A stretch of DNA of 64,000 bases from JAOAFX01 sp049700315 (GCA_049700315.1 JBNAVN010000002.1:1-64000); one strand, 5' to 3'. Positions 17,312 to 25,100 are shown, numbered from the stretch's first letter. The notes: generated from the letters alone by a model not told the origin. A program made the numbers and translations.

Positions 17312-18397
17312 ATGCCAATAACTTTGAGCGTCATCAAGGCGGATATTGGGGGCTATGTTGGACATTCCAGCATGCATCCCAATGTCATTGCCCGGGCGAT
17401 TCAATTGCTTGATGCCCAGAAAACCAAAGGCACAATCGTTGATTTTCATGTATCCCATTGTGGTGATGACCTGGAATTGATTATGAGCCACAGGCTCGGC
17501 AATGATGCTGGTGAAATACACAAACTCGCCTGGGATATTTTTGTTGAGTGCACCAATGTCGCAAAAGAATTGAAACTTTATGGTGCTGGGCAGGATTTGC
17601 TCAGCGATGCCTTTTCCGGAAATGTCAAAGGGATGGGACCGGGTTGTGCAGAAATGACCTTTGAAGAAAGAAAGAGCGAACCGATCATTGTTTTTGCAGC
17701 AGATAAAACCTCGCCAGGTGCCTGGAACTATCCACTCTATAAAATGTTTGCTGACCCATTCAATACCATTGGTCTTGTGATTGACCCGAGTATGCATGAT
17801 GGTTTTGTGTTTGAATTGCACGATGTTTTCCATGATAAGAATGCGAAATTAAACACACCCGAAGAATTGTATGACCTTCTATGTCTCATCGGTGCTTCAG
17901 AACATTACATCATTAAAAATATTTATAAGAAAGATGGAACAATCGCTGCAACAACATCCACCCAGAAAGTCAACTTACTTGCGGGAAGATATGTTGGTAA
18001 AGATGACCCTGTAATGATTGTTCGGTGTCAGAGTGGTTTGCCTGCAGTTGGCGAAGTCCTTGAGCCATTCTCCCTGCCTTATATGGTGACAGGATGGATG
18101 CGGGGCTCCCACTGGGGACCTTTTATGCCCGTCTCGGTAAATGATGCCAATCCAACACGATTTGATGGACCACCAAGGGTGATTGCACTCGGTTTCCAGC
18201 TCGCTAATGGTATGCTCGTTGGACCAAGAGATATGTTTGCAGACCCGAGTTATGACCATACAAGACAGAAGGCGAATGAAATTGCTGATTACATCCGCAG
18301 ACATGGACCATTTGAACCTCAACGTTTGCCACTTGCAGAAATGGAATATACTACACTGCCACAGGTTCTCAATAAACTAAAAGAGCGATTTAAATAA
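17312..18397 (+). CDS. fbp: Archaeal-type fructose-1,6-bisphosphate aldolase/phosphatase
   Basis: This 361-residue protein is a bifunctional FBP aldolase/phosphatase (FBPase class V), which makes fructose 6-phosphate from triose phosphates in one protein and commits the cell to gluconeogenesis. Diagnostic segments are the N-terminal LSVIKADIGGYVGHSSMHP, DFHVSHCGDDLELIMSH and the C-terminal ADPSYDHTR. It is cytoplasmic and magnesium dependent in characterised members. The family is common in archaea and in deep-branching thermophilic bacteria, so its presence hints at such a lineage. It is monocistronic, with a near-consensus promoter and Shine-Dalgarno site, and is followed by a large palindrome. 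Confidence 0.95.
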   Translation: MPITLSVIKADIGGYVGHSSMHPNVIARAIQLLDAQKTKGTIVDFHVSHCGDDLELIMSHRLGNDAGEIHKLAWDIFVECTNVAKELKLYGAGQDLLSDAFSGNVKGMGPGCAEMTFEERKSEPIIVFAADKTSPGAWNYPLYKMFADPFNTIGLVIDPSMHDGFVFELHDVFHDKNAKLNTPEELYDLLCLIGASEHYIIKNIYKKDGTIAATTSTQKVNLLAGRYVGKDDPVMIVRCQSGLPAVGEVLEPFSLPYMVTGWMRGSHWGPFMPVSVNDANPTRFDGPPRVIALGFQLANGMLVGPRDMFADPSYDHTRQKANEIADYIRRHGPFEPQRLPLAEMEYTTLPQVLNKLKERFK

Positions 18398-18484
18398 AAT
18401 CTTGCCCAGACAAAATTATAATTCTCACTCAAGCAAAGAAACAATTTTGCACCTTCGTTTGCTTATTATCTTTTCATAATTAAC

Positions 18485-18536
18485 CCCTCTCACCCTTCCC
18501 TCTCCCCGCTCTGCGGGGAGAGGAATAAGGTGAGGG
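18485..18536. repeat. REP-like compound palindrome
   Basis: An 11-bp stem CCTCTCCCCGC/GCGGGGAGAGG (18499-18509 and 18513-18523) with a TCT loop is nested in an outer CTCACC/GGTGAG stem (18489-18494, 18529-18534). The GC-rich element contrasts with the AT-rich surroundings. A shorter relative lies at 28020-28040. It may also stop transcription of fbp. Confidence 0.65.
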
Positions 18537-18562
18537 AAAGATTTTTGATTCAAATCGCCACC

Positions 18563-18590
18563 TTGACTAAATTAGAATTTCACATATAAT
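18563..18590 (+). promoter_or_regulatory. porV-like gene promoter, leaderless type
   Basis: TTGACT (18563-18568) and TATAAT (18585-18590) are 16 bp apart, and the ATG at 18596 follows the -10 box after 5 nt. No Shine-Dalgarno site is present. This argues for the ATG at 18596 over an in-frame TTG at 18590, which lies at the end of the -10 box. Confidence 0.75.
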
Positions 18591-18595
18591 TGACT

Positions 18596-19597
18596 ATGAA
18601 AAAAATATTTTTTCTAATCCCAATAGCGATATTCAGTAACGCTCAGATATGGCAACCCGGTGCAACTGGATATACATTCTTGAAACTCGGAGTTGGTGTC
18701 AGACCAGTAGCAATGGGTAATGCATTTACTGCCTTGAGTGATGATGGAAACGCGGTTTTCTGGAATCCTGCAGGATTAGGTGTTATCAACAGTTATTACA
18801 TATCCGGGATGGGAATGTATCATCTTGATTTTATTCAATATTATAATTTGACATCATCAATTTATCTGGGTAAAAAGGTGGGCGCACTGGGGGTAGGGCT
18901 CAGTTATCTCACAGCCAAAGATACAAGACGTAATGAATACGGTGAAGAATCTGACGAATTCCGCAATTCAGATATGTTATTGAACTGCGGGTACGGAAAG
19001 AGCGTTGGCAGGAAAAAACAGATTTCTTTTGGGGGTTGTGGAAAGATTGTGCGCAGTCAATTAGAAAGTGAGAGTGCGTATGGACTGCTTGGCGATTTTG
19101 GTTTGATCCTGCATCCAGTAAAAATTATCTATCTTGGAACAACCCTGAAAAATATGGGTACACCAAGAAGGTTCATTGAAAAATGGGAGTACCCACCATT
19201 AAATTTCCGTCAGGGTCTTGCTATTAAGATACCATTCAGTCAGAGCCATTGGGCACTGAGTCTTGACTACTCGCTTTATCCAGATTATATTCCGACCTTT
19301 TCTATCGGCAGTGAACTCCAGATTCGTGAACCGAAATTTATGCAGACGACTACCAAAGCACTACTTGGTCAGGAGTCAATGGTTTCAGGTTTTTCTTTAA
19401 TGGTGGGTTATCAAACTGGTTATCAGGATTTGGGCTGGTCAGGTTTTTCTTTTGGGTTTTTGATAGAGATAATGATAGGCTCGGGATTATTTCTTGATAT
19501 TGGTGCAGTAGCTCTCTCCTACGGATATTTAGGCTATTCTGAGCGTATCGGTATTGGATTAAATTATACGCCAGAGTTAAAGAAACTAAAGAATTAG
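18596..19597 (+). CDS. PorV/PorQ-like outer membrane protein
   Basis: This 333-residue protein belongs to the PorV/PorQ (UPF0164) family of FadL-like outer membrane barrels. It has a signal peptide (MKKIFFLIPIAIFSNA) and the family signature early in the barrel (GVGVRPVAMGNAFTALSDD, FWNPAGLG). PorV shuttles type IX secretion cargo to the attachment complex in Bacteroidetes; other members only assist surface proteins. A tail resembling a type IX sorting domain occurs in the protein at 32151-33248. The last 248 nt overlap the convergent gene at 19350-20564. Confidence 0.85.
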   Translation: MKKIFFLIPIAIFSNAQIWQPGATGYTFLKLGVGVRPVAMGNAFTALSDDGNAVFWNPAGLGVINSYYISGMGMYHLDFIQYYNLTSSIYLGKKVGALGVGLSYLTAKDTRRNEYGEESDEFRNSDMLLNCGYGKSVGRKKQISFGGCGKIVRSQLESESAYGLLGDFGLILHPVKIIYLGTTLKNMGTPRRFIEKWEYPPLNFRQGLAIKIPFSQSHWALSLDYSLYPDYIPTFSIGSELQIREPKFMQTTTKALLGQESMVSGFSLMVGYQTGYQDLGWSGFSFGFLIEIMIGSGLFLDIGAVALSYGYLGYSERIGIGLNYTPELKKLKN

Positions 19598-20564
19598 TGT
19601 AATTACTCGCTGCATTCCAGATCAATATTCCATCCGCATCTGCATTTAGCGCGCCCAAAATTTGGGAAAATATGTAGTTATCACCATATTCTTCACAATA
19701 AAGATCAAAACCCTGAACAAAAGGTATAACTTTCACATTCCTGGGTAGTTTTCTAAAAGCCTCTTCAACCGAATCAAAATATATCCAGTAATTGCGCCAG
19801 TATTCAGATACTTCCTTTTTGAATGAAGGATGAAAATGTGAAGGATAAAGCATTGGATAGACAACATCAACAACCTGACCAAACTTTGAAACTTCCTGCC
19901 CCTCACCTTTCAGATCATACCAGACAGCATAACCAAAAATACAGACTCCTATTTCTACATCAAACTTCTCTTTAAGTTGCTTCAGGAATTCCTTGATTGG
20001 TTCATATCTTGCACCTTTCACATCAGTCAGACTTATGCGAGCAATATCTCCATCAGTAGGAAAACGCACATAATCAAACGCAAAGGAATAGATGCCTTTC
20101 TTTACCAGCTCCTCTACAATATCTGTAAGATACTGTCGGACCTTTTCATTGTATGGATTTACCCAAGCTGTACCGGTCTTATCATACCAGACTTCACCTG
20201 TTGAATCCCGAATTGCACAATCCTTATACCAGGCAAGATAACTATCGCGGAAACAAACAATCCGCGCAATCAACTTTATATTAAGCTCTTTGCATCTCTT
20301 TATCAAGTAATCAAGGTCAATGTATTTTTTGTATGCATCAAGCTCTTTAGCCAGAGGAACCTCTGTCTCATAGCAAAGATAGCCATAATCGCTCTTCAAA
20401 TCAACGACTATAGCATTAATATAATTAGAATCGGCATAACTGAAAATCTTTTCCAAATAACTCTTTTTGCAAGCCTGATACGGATTCAGGTATACACCCC
20501 GGATAATGCTATCAGGACTAATTGAAAAAAATGTATAAAGGACAACTATCACACAAAGGTTCAT
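19350..20564 (-). CDS. DUF4015 putative glycoside hydrolase
   Basis: This secreted protein has a signal peptide (MNLCVIVVLYTFFSIS) and a TIM-barrel-like DUF4015 domain, a family of putative glycoside hydrolases. Recognisable parts are RGVYLNPYQ, AIVVDLKSDYGYL, ARIVCFRD and FDYVRFPTDG. The domain appears complete by GILIWNAAS near 19620. The frame then continues about 85 residues antisense to the 3' end of the porV-like gene (SLSLSLSKTQKKN and beyond), which looks non-native. I chose the ATG at 20564, which starts the signal peptide; an earlier frame start at 20597 is possible. The start overlaps the end of the HhH-GPD glycosylase gene. Confidence 0.75.
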   Translation of the reverse strand: MNLCVIVVLYTFFSISPDSIIRGVYLNPYQACKKSYLEKIFSYADSNYINAIVVDLKSDYGYLCYETEVPLAKELDAYKKYIDLDYLIKRCKELNIKLIARIVCFRDSYLAWYKDCAIRDSTGEVWYDKTGTAWVNPYNEKVRQYLTDIVEELVKKGIYSFAFDYVRFPTDGDIARISLTDVKGARYEPIKEFLKQLKEKFDVEIGVCIFGYAVWYDLKGEGQEVSKFGQVVDVVYPMLYPSHFHPSFKKEVSEYWRNYWIYFDSVEEAFRKLPRNVKVIPFVQGFDLYCEEYGDNYIFSQILGALNADADGILIWNAASNYTNSLVSLTLAYNLIQYRYAQNSLNIRRRELLHQYQEIIPSLSLSLSKTQKKNLTSPNPDNQFDNPPLKKNLKPLTPDQVVLW

Positions 20565-21180
20565 TTTTTTTGCAATATTGTTTGCCCAGTCTAACAATCA
20601 GGGCATGATATTCATTGTATAATTGAGTGCTCTCTGGTAAATTGTCTTTGAAAAATCTTTGAATGTCATCATAATCAGCATCTTCACTTATCAGTTTATG
20701 CCTTGAAAATATCCGTCTGGTATAGGTATCCACAACAAAGACAGGTTTGTTCAAGGCATAGAGCAGGATTGAATCTGCAGTTTCAGGCCCAATACCTGAA
20801 ATGGCGAGAAGTTCTGATCTTAAGAAGTCGGTATCAATTCCATTGAAATTTGCCACATTGCCATCATACTCATCAACAAAATAGTTCAAAAAATTTACCA
20901 GTCTATCAGTCTTTAATCTGTAAAATCCTGATGGCTTTATTAACTGCGGAATTTTTTTTCTATTTACCAGCAAAAACTTTGGATCCAGTAATCCTGCCTT
21001 TTTAATATTGCGGATCGCCTTTTCAACATTCTGCCAGTTTGTATTCTGGGTAAGGATTGCGCCGATCATTATCTCAAACGGTGAATCTCCAGGCCACCAG
21101 TGTTGAGGACCAAATTCTTTTAGAAGATGTTGATAAATTTCAAGAAATAACTTCTTTGACTCTGCATCTTCTTTTTTCAT
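20518..21180 (-). CDS. HhH-GPD DNA glycosylase (endonuclease III/MagIII-like)
   Basis: This protein of about 220 residues is a helix-hairpin-helix base-excision glycosylase of the COG2231 type, related to endonuclease III and the 3-methyladenine glycosylase MagIII. Key parts are WWPGDSPFEIMIGAILTQNT, the hairpin GIGPETADSILLYAL and the catalytic Asp in FVVDTYTRRI. The C-terminal iron-sulphur motif is incomplete: C-x6-C-x2-C is present (YCKKNEPLCDSC), but the fourth Cys expected about six residues later is absent because the protein ends in PLYIFFN. Start is the ATG at 21180; a TTG at 21204 is possible. The end overlaps the signal-peptide region of the next gene by 47 nt. Confidence 0.85.
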   Translation of the reverse strand: MKKEDAESKKLFLEIYQHLLKEFGPQHWWPGDSPFEIMIGAILTQNTNWQNVEKAIRNIKKAGLLDPKFLLVNRKKIPQLIKPSGFYRLKTDRLVNFLNYFVDEYDGNVANFNGIDTDFLRSELLAISGIGPETADSILLYALNKPVFVVDTYTRRIFSRHKLISEDADYDDIQRFFKDNLPESTQLYNEYHALIVRLGKQYCKKNEPLCDSCPLYIFFN

Positions 21181-21250
21181 ATCCACACAACTACAAAAAT
21201 TCAAACCTTCACTTCTTAACTTGCTGTCTAATGATTACTGCGTACTATTT

Positions 21251-21889
21251 TCACTCAATATTGAAGTCAGTTATGGCAAACTCACCATCACGATTTTTAA
21301 ATCTGATCAGTCCTATACCAGGTGCATAATACTCTTCAAAATATTCCTCATTCGCAATGGTAGAATCCTGGGTTGCAATGTACTGGTATGTTGAAATTAT
21401 TATTTTATAGACTTCACCATAAATTTCATCATTTTGATAATCAGATACAAGTCCCTTTATTGAATAAAAAGCCTTTATCCACTGACCGGCAAGGTCAAGT
21501 GAATCTATAAGTGAATCAGAGAATTGATTGCCACGGACCAGAGGTAATTCAAGTCGGGTGACAAAACCCTGAAGAACAGTATAATCATACCCACCATAAT
21601 TCTCAGTCATTAGTATATACTCCTTGATTCCTTTCTGATCTTTCAAGTAGTAATGGAATTCACCTGAAACATTGAATGGATAGCATTCACACTGAAGGAT
21701 TGTATCTGGCGCTTCCACGGTAATATTTATGTTTTTCGGATTATACAAATCATTATTAGCATAATACCACCAATTTCCTTCTTTGATTGGAAAATAATTA
21801 GTGGCAGAGCGCTCAATAATATGATTCTGACAGGCATTGAACAATAATAACCCCGAATATAATATGCCAAAAATGCGCCTATAATTCAT
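21251..21889 (-). CDS. Predicted lipoprotein, unknown function
   Basis: This 212-residue protein has a lipoprotein signal peptide with lipobox LLLFNAC (Cys20) and a mature region rich in beta strands and aromatic residues (KEGNWWYYANNDLYN, YYAPGIGLIRF). This recalls secreted proteins that open with a YFPLKEGNWWYY-like segment in FCB bacteria, but no function can be given. The start overlaps the end of the upstream barrel gene by 11 nt, so they form an operon from the promoter at 22331-22358. Confidence 0.6.
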   Translation of the reverse strand: MNYRRIFGILYSGLLLFNACQNHIIERSATNYFPIKEGNWWYYANNDLYNPKNINITVEAPDTILQCECYPFNVSGEFHYYLKDQKGIKEYILMTENYGGYDYTVLQGFVTRLELPLVRGNQFSDSLIDSLDLAGQWIKAFYSIKGLVSDYQNDEIYGEVYKIIISTYQYIATQDSTIANEEYFEEYYAPGIGLIRFKNRDGEFAITDFNIE

Positions 21890-22325
21890 ACCCTATTCCC
21901 AGTTTAATACCCAGATTTCCAGCGTTTACCTTGAAATCAGTCAATCCATCATAGTAAAAAGATGGGTATATTTCTATATTGTCATAGTGAAAGCCAATCA
22001 AAAAACCAATTGCGTAATTAAAACCTATACCCCATTCTTTGTTGCTGTCCAATTGCCTTGCGATATAATCAAGCCCGGATTCTACAAAAGGTGATACACG
22101 CCAATTTGATTTTTTGATCAAGATGCTCAAGCCGTAATTGCTGAATGAATAACCAAGATTTTTTCCGTGATAATAAGAACCACTGAATGCAATACTGATA
22201 TTCTGCTTACCAGCGATGGCTTTAAAAATAACACCACTTTGCAGATCATAATCAAGACCGATCATTGGCTGATTCATTCCCGCTTCAATGCCAAGATATA
22301 TTCCTACAAGATACAAAATTATCAT
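21879..22325 (-). CDS. Small secreted barrel-like protein, unknown function
   Basis: This 148-residue protein starts with a short hydrophobic segment (MIILYLVGIYLGIEAG) that may be a signal peptide. It continues as alternating amphipathic strands rich in Gly, Tyr and Phe (SIAFSGSYYHGKNLGYSF, AIGFLIGFHYDNIEIYPSFYY), ending NLGIKLGIGYEL. This suggests a small outer membrane beta-barrel. It has a leaderless-type promoter and is first in an operon with a lipoprotein gene. Its far-upstream region resembles that of the barrel gene at 6349-6963. Confidence 0.6.
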   Translation of the reverse strand: MIILYLVGIYLGIEAGMNQPMIGLDYDLQSGVIFKAIAGKQNISIAFSGSYYHGKNLGYSFSNYGLSILIKKSNWRVSPFVESGLDYIARQLDSNKEWGIGFNYAIGFLIGFHYDNIEIYPSFYYDGLTDFKVNAGNLGIKLGIGYEL

Positions 22326-22330
22326 ACTAA

Positions 22331-22358
22331 ATAATAATCAAAAAAAATAAAAAGTCAA
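22331..22358 (-). promoter_or_regulatory. Promoter of barrel/lipoprotein operon, leaderless type
   Basis: Minus-strand TTGACT (22353-22358) and TATTAT (22331-22336) are 16 bp apart, and the ATG at 22325 follows after 5 nt with no Shine-Dalgarno site. Confidence 0.7.
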
Positions 22359-22516
22359 CTATGCACTGCACAGAATCTTTTCCACTCTGATAGAAAAGGT
22401 ATTCTTGATACCATTAGTTATGATTGTTTGATTTCCAAAATTAAGACAAAATATTGAAAAACCTCTGGTTAAATGTGTTGGTATGGGTTATCAATGCCCC
22501 AAATTTTGTCATATCC

Positions 22517-22531
22517 GCACAATTTTTGTGC
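22517..22531. promoter_or_regulatory. Palindromic operator-like site, copy B
   Basis: GCACAA-TTT-TTGTGC is the same perfect inverted repeat as at 7067-7081. It lies between the divergent genes starting at 22325 (-) and 22611 (+). Read on the minus strand, an ATGACA in the place of the copy A -35 box follows it, but no good -10 box does. Confidence 0.4.
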
Positions 22532-22540
22532 ATTAAATAC

Positions 22541-22570
22541 AAAAAACTCCTGTAATTTCAGGAGTTTTTA
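22541..22570 (+). terminator. Intrinsic terminator in a divergent intergenic region
   Basis: ACTCCTG (22546-22552) pairs with CAGGAGT (22559-22565) across a 6-nt loop, flanked by an A-run and a T-run, giving a classical terminator readable from both sides. No gene ends here: it lies 40 nt before the start of the gene at 22611, in a 285-nt gap between divergent genes. It could end a small RNA or act as an attenuator. Confidence 0.7.
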
Positions 22571-22610
22571 CTGGCATAGGATTTGCATATGAATATGATA
22601 GAGGTGTCAA

Positions 22611-23381
22611 ATGAAAAGAATCAAAAATATCTTTCAAATAATCCTGGTCTCAACCGGACTGTTGCTTTCACCTTGCTGTTATGAAGAAGCAGATCTTGAG
22701 CCACCGGCTGTACCCAGGGGATTAATATCTATCACCGGAGACGAGGAAGTGATGCTTACCTGGTATCATAACAATGAACCGGATCTTGCCGGATACAGAG
22801 TCTATCGTGGGCCTGCACCTGAAGGACCATACTATCTTATTGGCGAGACCAATCTTGATTATTTCCTTGATTGTGGATTAATGAATGGACAAACTTACTT
22901 TTATGCAATATCAGCATTTGATGTGAATAATAATGAAAGCGAACTTTCCTATGAAATGGTCTATGATACACCCAGGCCTGAAGGATTCAATGAAAAAATC
23001 TTTGACTACACTGAATATCCAACATATGCCGGCTGGGATTTCAGCACCTATTCTGTTGTTCCTTACAATCATGCATACTGTGATTTCTATTTTGGTTATG
23101 ACGAATATGCAGAATCATATTTCTTCTTCATTCGCAAACCAGGTGGTCTTATCCAGGATATGGGCTACACTTCTTCATTTGATGAAATTGGGTACGCACC
23201 ACAGGAAGGCTGGTCGCCAACTGGAATTGTTGAGGCAATTGATGGTCATACCTATGTTATCTGGACCTGGGATAACCATTTTGCAAAAATCAGGGTTGCT
23301 TCAATAAAATCAGGTTATGTCATTTTTGACTGGGCATACCAGGTTGACCCGGGCAACCCAGAACTTGTGAGGAAAAAATGA
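22611..23381 (+). CDS. Fibronectin type III lipoprotein
   Basis: This 256-residue protein has a lipoprotein-type signal peptide with a lipobox-like LLLSPCC near residue 23, then one fibronectin type III domain (PPAVPRGLISITGDEEVMLT to YFYAISAFDVNNNESELS, about residues 32-112). The C-terminal half has unknown fold and is rich in Tyr, Trp and Phe. The ATG has a GAGGTG Shine-Dalgarno site. It leads a run of four secreted proteins up to 25491. Binding or scaffolding in the envelope is a reasonable guess; no catalytic motif is visible. Confidence 0.75.
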   Translation: MKRIKNIFQIILVSTGLLLSPCCYEEADLEPPAVPRGLISITGDEEVMLTWYHNNEPDLAGYRVYRGPAPEGPYYLIGETNLDYFLDCGLMNGQTYFYAISAFDVNNNESELSYEMVYDTPRPEGFNEKIFDYTEYPTYAGWDFSTYSVVPYNHAYCDFYFGYDEYAESYFFFIRKPGGLIQDMGYTSSFDEIGYAPQEGWSPTGIVEAIDGHTYVIWTWDNHFAKIRVASIKSGYVIFDWAYQVDPGNPELVRKK

Positions 23382-23401
23382 AAAACAATCAGCGCGAACC
23401 C

Positions 23402-23437
23402 GCTTTGCAATCCAGGTCTGTCTGCGTTTTGCAAAGC
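23402..23437 (+). repeat. Inverted repeat in a gene leader
   Basis: GCTTTGCAA (23402-23410) and TTGCAAAGC (23429-23437) are perfect 9-bp arms with an 18-nt loop, between the FN3 lipoprotein stop and the start of the aromatic-rich protein. No T-run follows. It could be a stabilising or attenuating hairpin. Confidence 0.5.
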
Positions 23438-23455
23438 AAAACAAAGGAGGTTAAA

Positions 23456-24448
23456 ATGAAGCGCTATTTATTATTGCTTTTGGCAGCAATCCCACTCTTT
23501 GCCTACAGCGCGAGTTTTGTTTATTGTGATTATGACAGCGATCCATACGATGGGTGGTATGATGAGTACTGGGGTCCTGACCCTGAATACTATTGCGATG
23601 GTTACTGGATCTATTATCCACACGGTTATTACTGCGTGTACTATGTCTGGTATCATCCCTGGTGGTGGGATTGGTATTGGTGGCATTGTCACTGGTGCCA
23701 CCACTTTGACTGGCACTTTTTCCGTGCCGGATTCTATGTGGTCTGGTATGAAGATGGCTGCTGGTGGTGGAGGCCAAGGTACGGTAGGGTTGTCAGATAC
23801 AAGCTTCCCTATGCGTATAATGAATTCAGACATAAGGCAAGGTCTTATGGAGTAGATCTTCCTGACAAACCACCAAGACAGGTCAATGTTCCGTATAATG
23901 AGAAGGAAATCCAGCGACTCACAAAAGAAAAAGACCCTGACCTTTATGCCCGGATAGAAAAAGAGCACAAATCAGGAAACCTGGAAAGGATGAAAAGAGA
24001 ATATGAAACAAAAGTCAAAAAAGAGATCGTAGCAAAAAATGAGGAATACAGAAAGACAACAGGCAAAAACCCTGCTGATGAAAAATATGGAACTAAGAAA
24101 AATGAATCAAACAAGATAATTCAGAGAAAGACAGATGAATCGTACAACCAGGAAAAATCTGAAGATAATAATACAAGAATAATTAGAAGAACAAAGGATA
24201 CATCTGATGATCAGAATACCAGGACAATAAGAAGACCAGATAGTGAATATGACGACACTGAACAGGATAATCATAATTATATAAGAAGGAATACAACAAA
24301 TCCGCGCAACTCCGAATCACCTGAATCAAACGAAGAGTATGAACAACCAAAAAACCCAAAGACTCCCATAAGAAATCTACCACCTCCAGGCCGAGAAGAA
24401 GAGAAGAGAAAAGTCAAAGATCCTCCTACCCAGAAATCAAGGAGATAA
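23456..24448 (+). CDS. Secreted Trp/Tyr/His-rich protein with charged tail
   Basis: This 330-residue protein is not recognised. It starts with a clean signal peptide (MKRYLLLLLAAIPLFAYSA); I prefer this ATG at 23456, with an AAAGGAGG site, over a longer frame from 23378. The next 100 residues are extraordinarily rich in Trp, Tyr, His and Cys (for example WYHPWWWDWYWWHCHWCHHF), beyond normal globular composition. From about residue 120 the protein becomes charged and repetitive, with RIIRRT, RTIRRP and YIRRNT units and a Pro/Lys/Arg end. The aromatic block could bind metal or polysaccharide or cross-link through tyrosines; this is inference. Confidence 0.75.
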   Translation: MKRYLLLLLAAIPLFAYSASFVYCDYDSDPYDGWYDEYWGPDPEYYCDGYWIYYPHGYYCVYYVWYHPWWWDWYWWHCHWCHHFDWHFFRAGFYVVWYEDGCWWWRPRYGRVVRYKLPYAYNEFRHKARSYGVDLPDKPPRQVNVPYNEKEIQRLTKEKDPDLYARIEKEHKSGNLERMKREYETKVKKEIVAKNEEYRKTTGKNPADEKYGTKKNESNKIIQRKTDESYNQEKSEDNNTRIIRRTKDTSDDQNTRTIRRPDSEYDDTEQDNHNYIRRNTTNPRNSESPESNEEYEQPKNPKTPIRNLPPPGREEEKRKVKDPPTQKSRR

Positions 24449-24450
24449 AA

Positions 24451-25098
24451 ATGTTTCCCCCCATATTCATACTCATAATAGGTCTGAATACCCAGATAGA
24501 TAGTATTCAATCACCAGATACTCCAATTGACATTGAAATGTGGTTGAACAAAGAAGAACCTGCATATATTCCAGGAGAACGGTTAAAGGTCTTCTTCAGA
24601 ACCGACAAAGACTGTTTTGTAGCAGTCTTCAACATTGATGTTGGGGGAAGGGAAAACCTTCTCTTCCCCCAACAAGGGGATAATGGCTTTGTCCAGGCAA
24701 ATAGAGTATATGAATTACCATCTCCTGAGGCAGATTATGAATATGAGATCACCGGTCCTGAAGGAACCGAGAGAATCATCATCCTGGCTTCAACAAAAGA
24801 ACTTCCTGACCTGGATGATATTGAATCAATATCAAAAAAAGAAATAGAGATATCAATTGAAGAACCTGAACCTGCAAAATTGCGAATAATATCAACGCCC
24901 TCAGAATGCCGAATATATATCAAAGAAGTAGTATCAGGTGAAAGGATCTATGTTGGCAAGAGTCCGCATACAATCGTTTTAAGACCTGGTGAATACATAA
25001 TTGAAATCAAAAAACTTGGTTATCAGACAATCAAAAGGAGAATCTTCCTTGAACCGAATGAGAAAAGAAGGGTCTATGTCAGTCTATTACCATGGTAA
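24451..25098 (+). CDS. DUF4384-PEGA domain secreted protein
   Basis: This 215-residue protein has a short N-terminal hydrophobic segment, a DUF4384-like domain over residues 25-125 (MWLNKEEPAYIPGERLKVFF, CFVAVFNIDVGGRENLLFP) and a PEGA domain over residues 145-213 (AKLRIISTPSECRIYI, LRPGEYIIEIKKLGYQ). PEGA domains are extracytoplasmic beta-sandwiches found in surface and S-layer-linked proteins. It starts 2 nt after the stop of the aromatic-rich protein, so the two are co-expressed and probably act at the same place. No enzyme motif is seen. Confidence 0.8.
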   Translation: MFPPIFILIIGLNTQIDSIQSPDTPIDIEMWLNKEEPAYIPGERLKVFFRTDKDCFVAVFNIDVGGRENLLFPQQGDNGFVQANRVYELPSPEADYEYEITGPEGTERIIILASTKELPDLDDIESISKKEIEISIEEPEPAKLRIISTPSECRIYIKEVVSGERIYVGKSPHTIVLRPGEYIIEIKKLGYQTIKRRIFLEPNEKRRVYVSLLPW

Positions 25099-25100
25099 GC

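Noticed and set aside
23451..23968. Overlapping minus-strand open frames opposite the aromatic-rich gene
   Set aside because: They arise because the sense strand is rich in TGG/TAT codons. The sense frame has a signal peptide and a Shine-Dalgarno site; the antisense products are Pro/Ile-rich and have no start signals.
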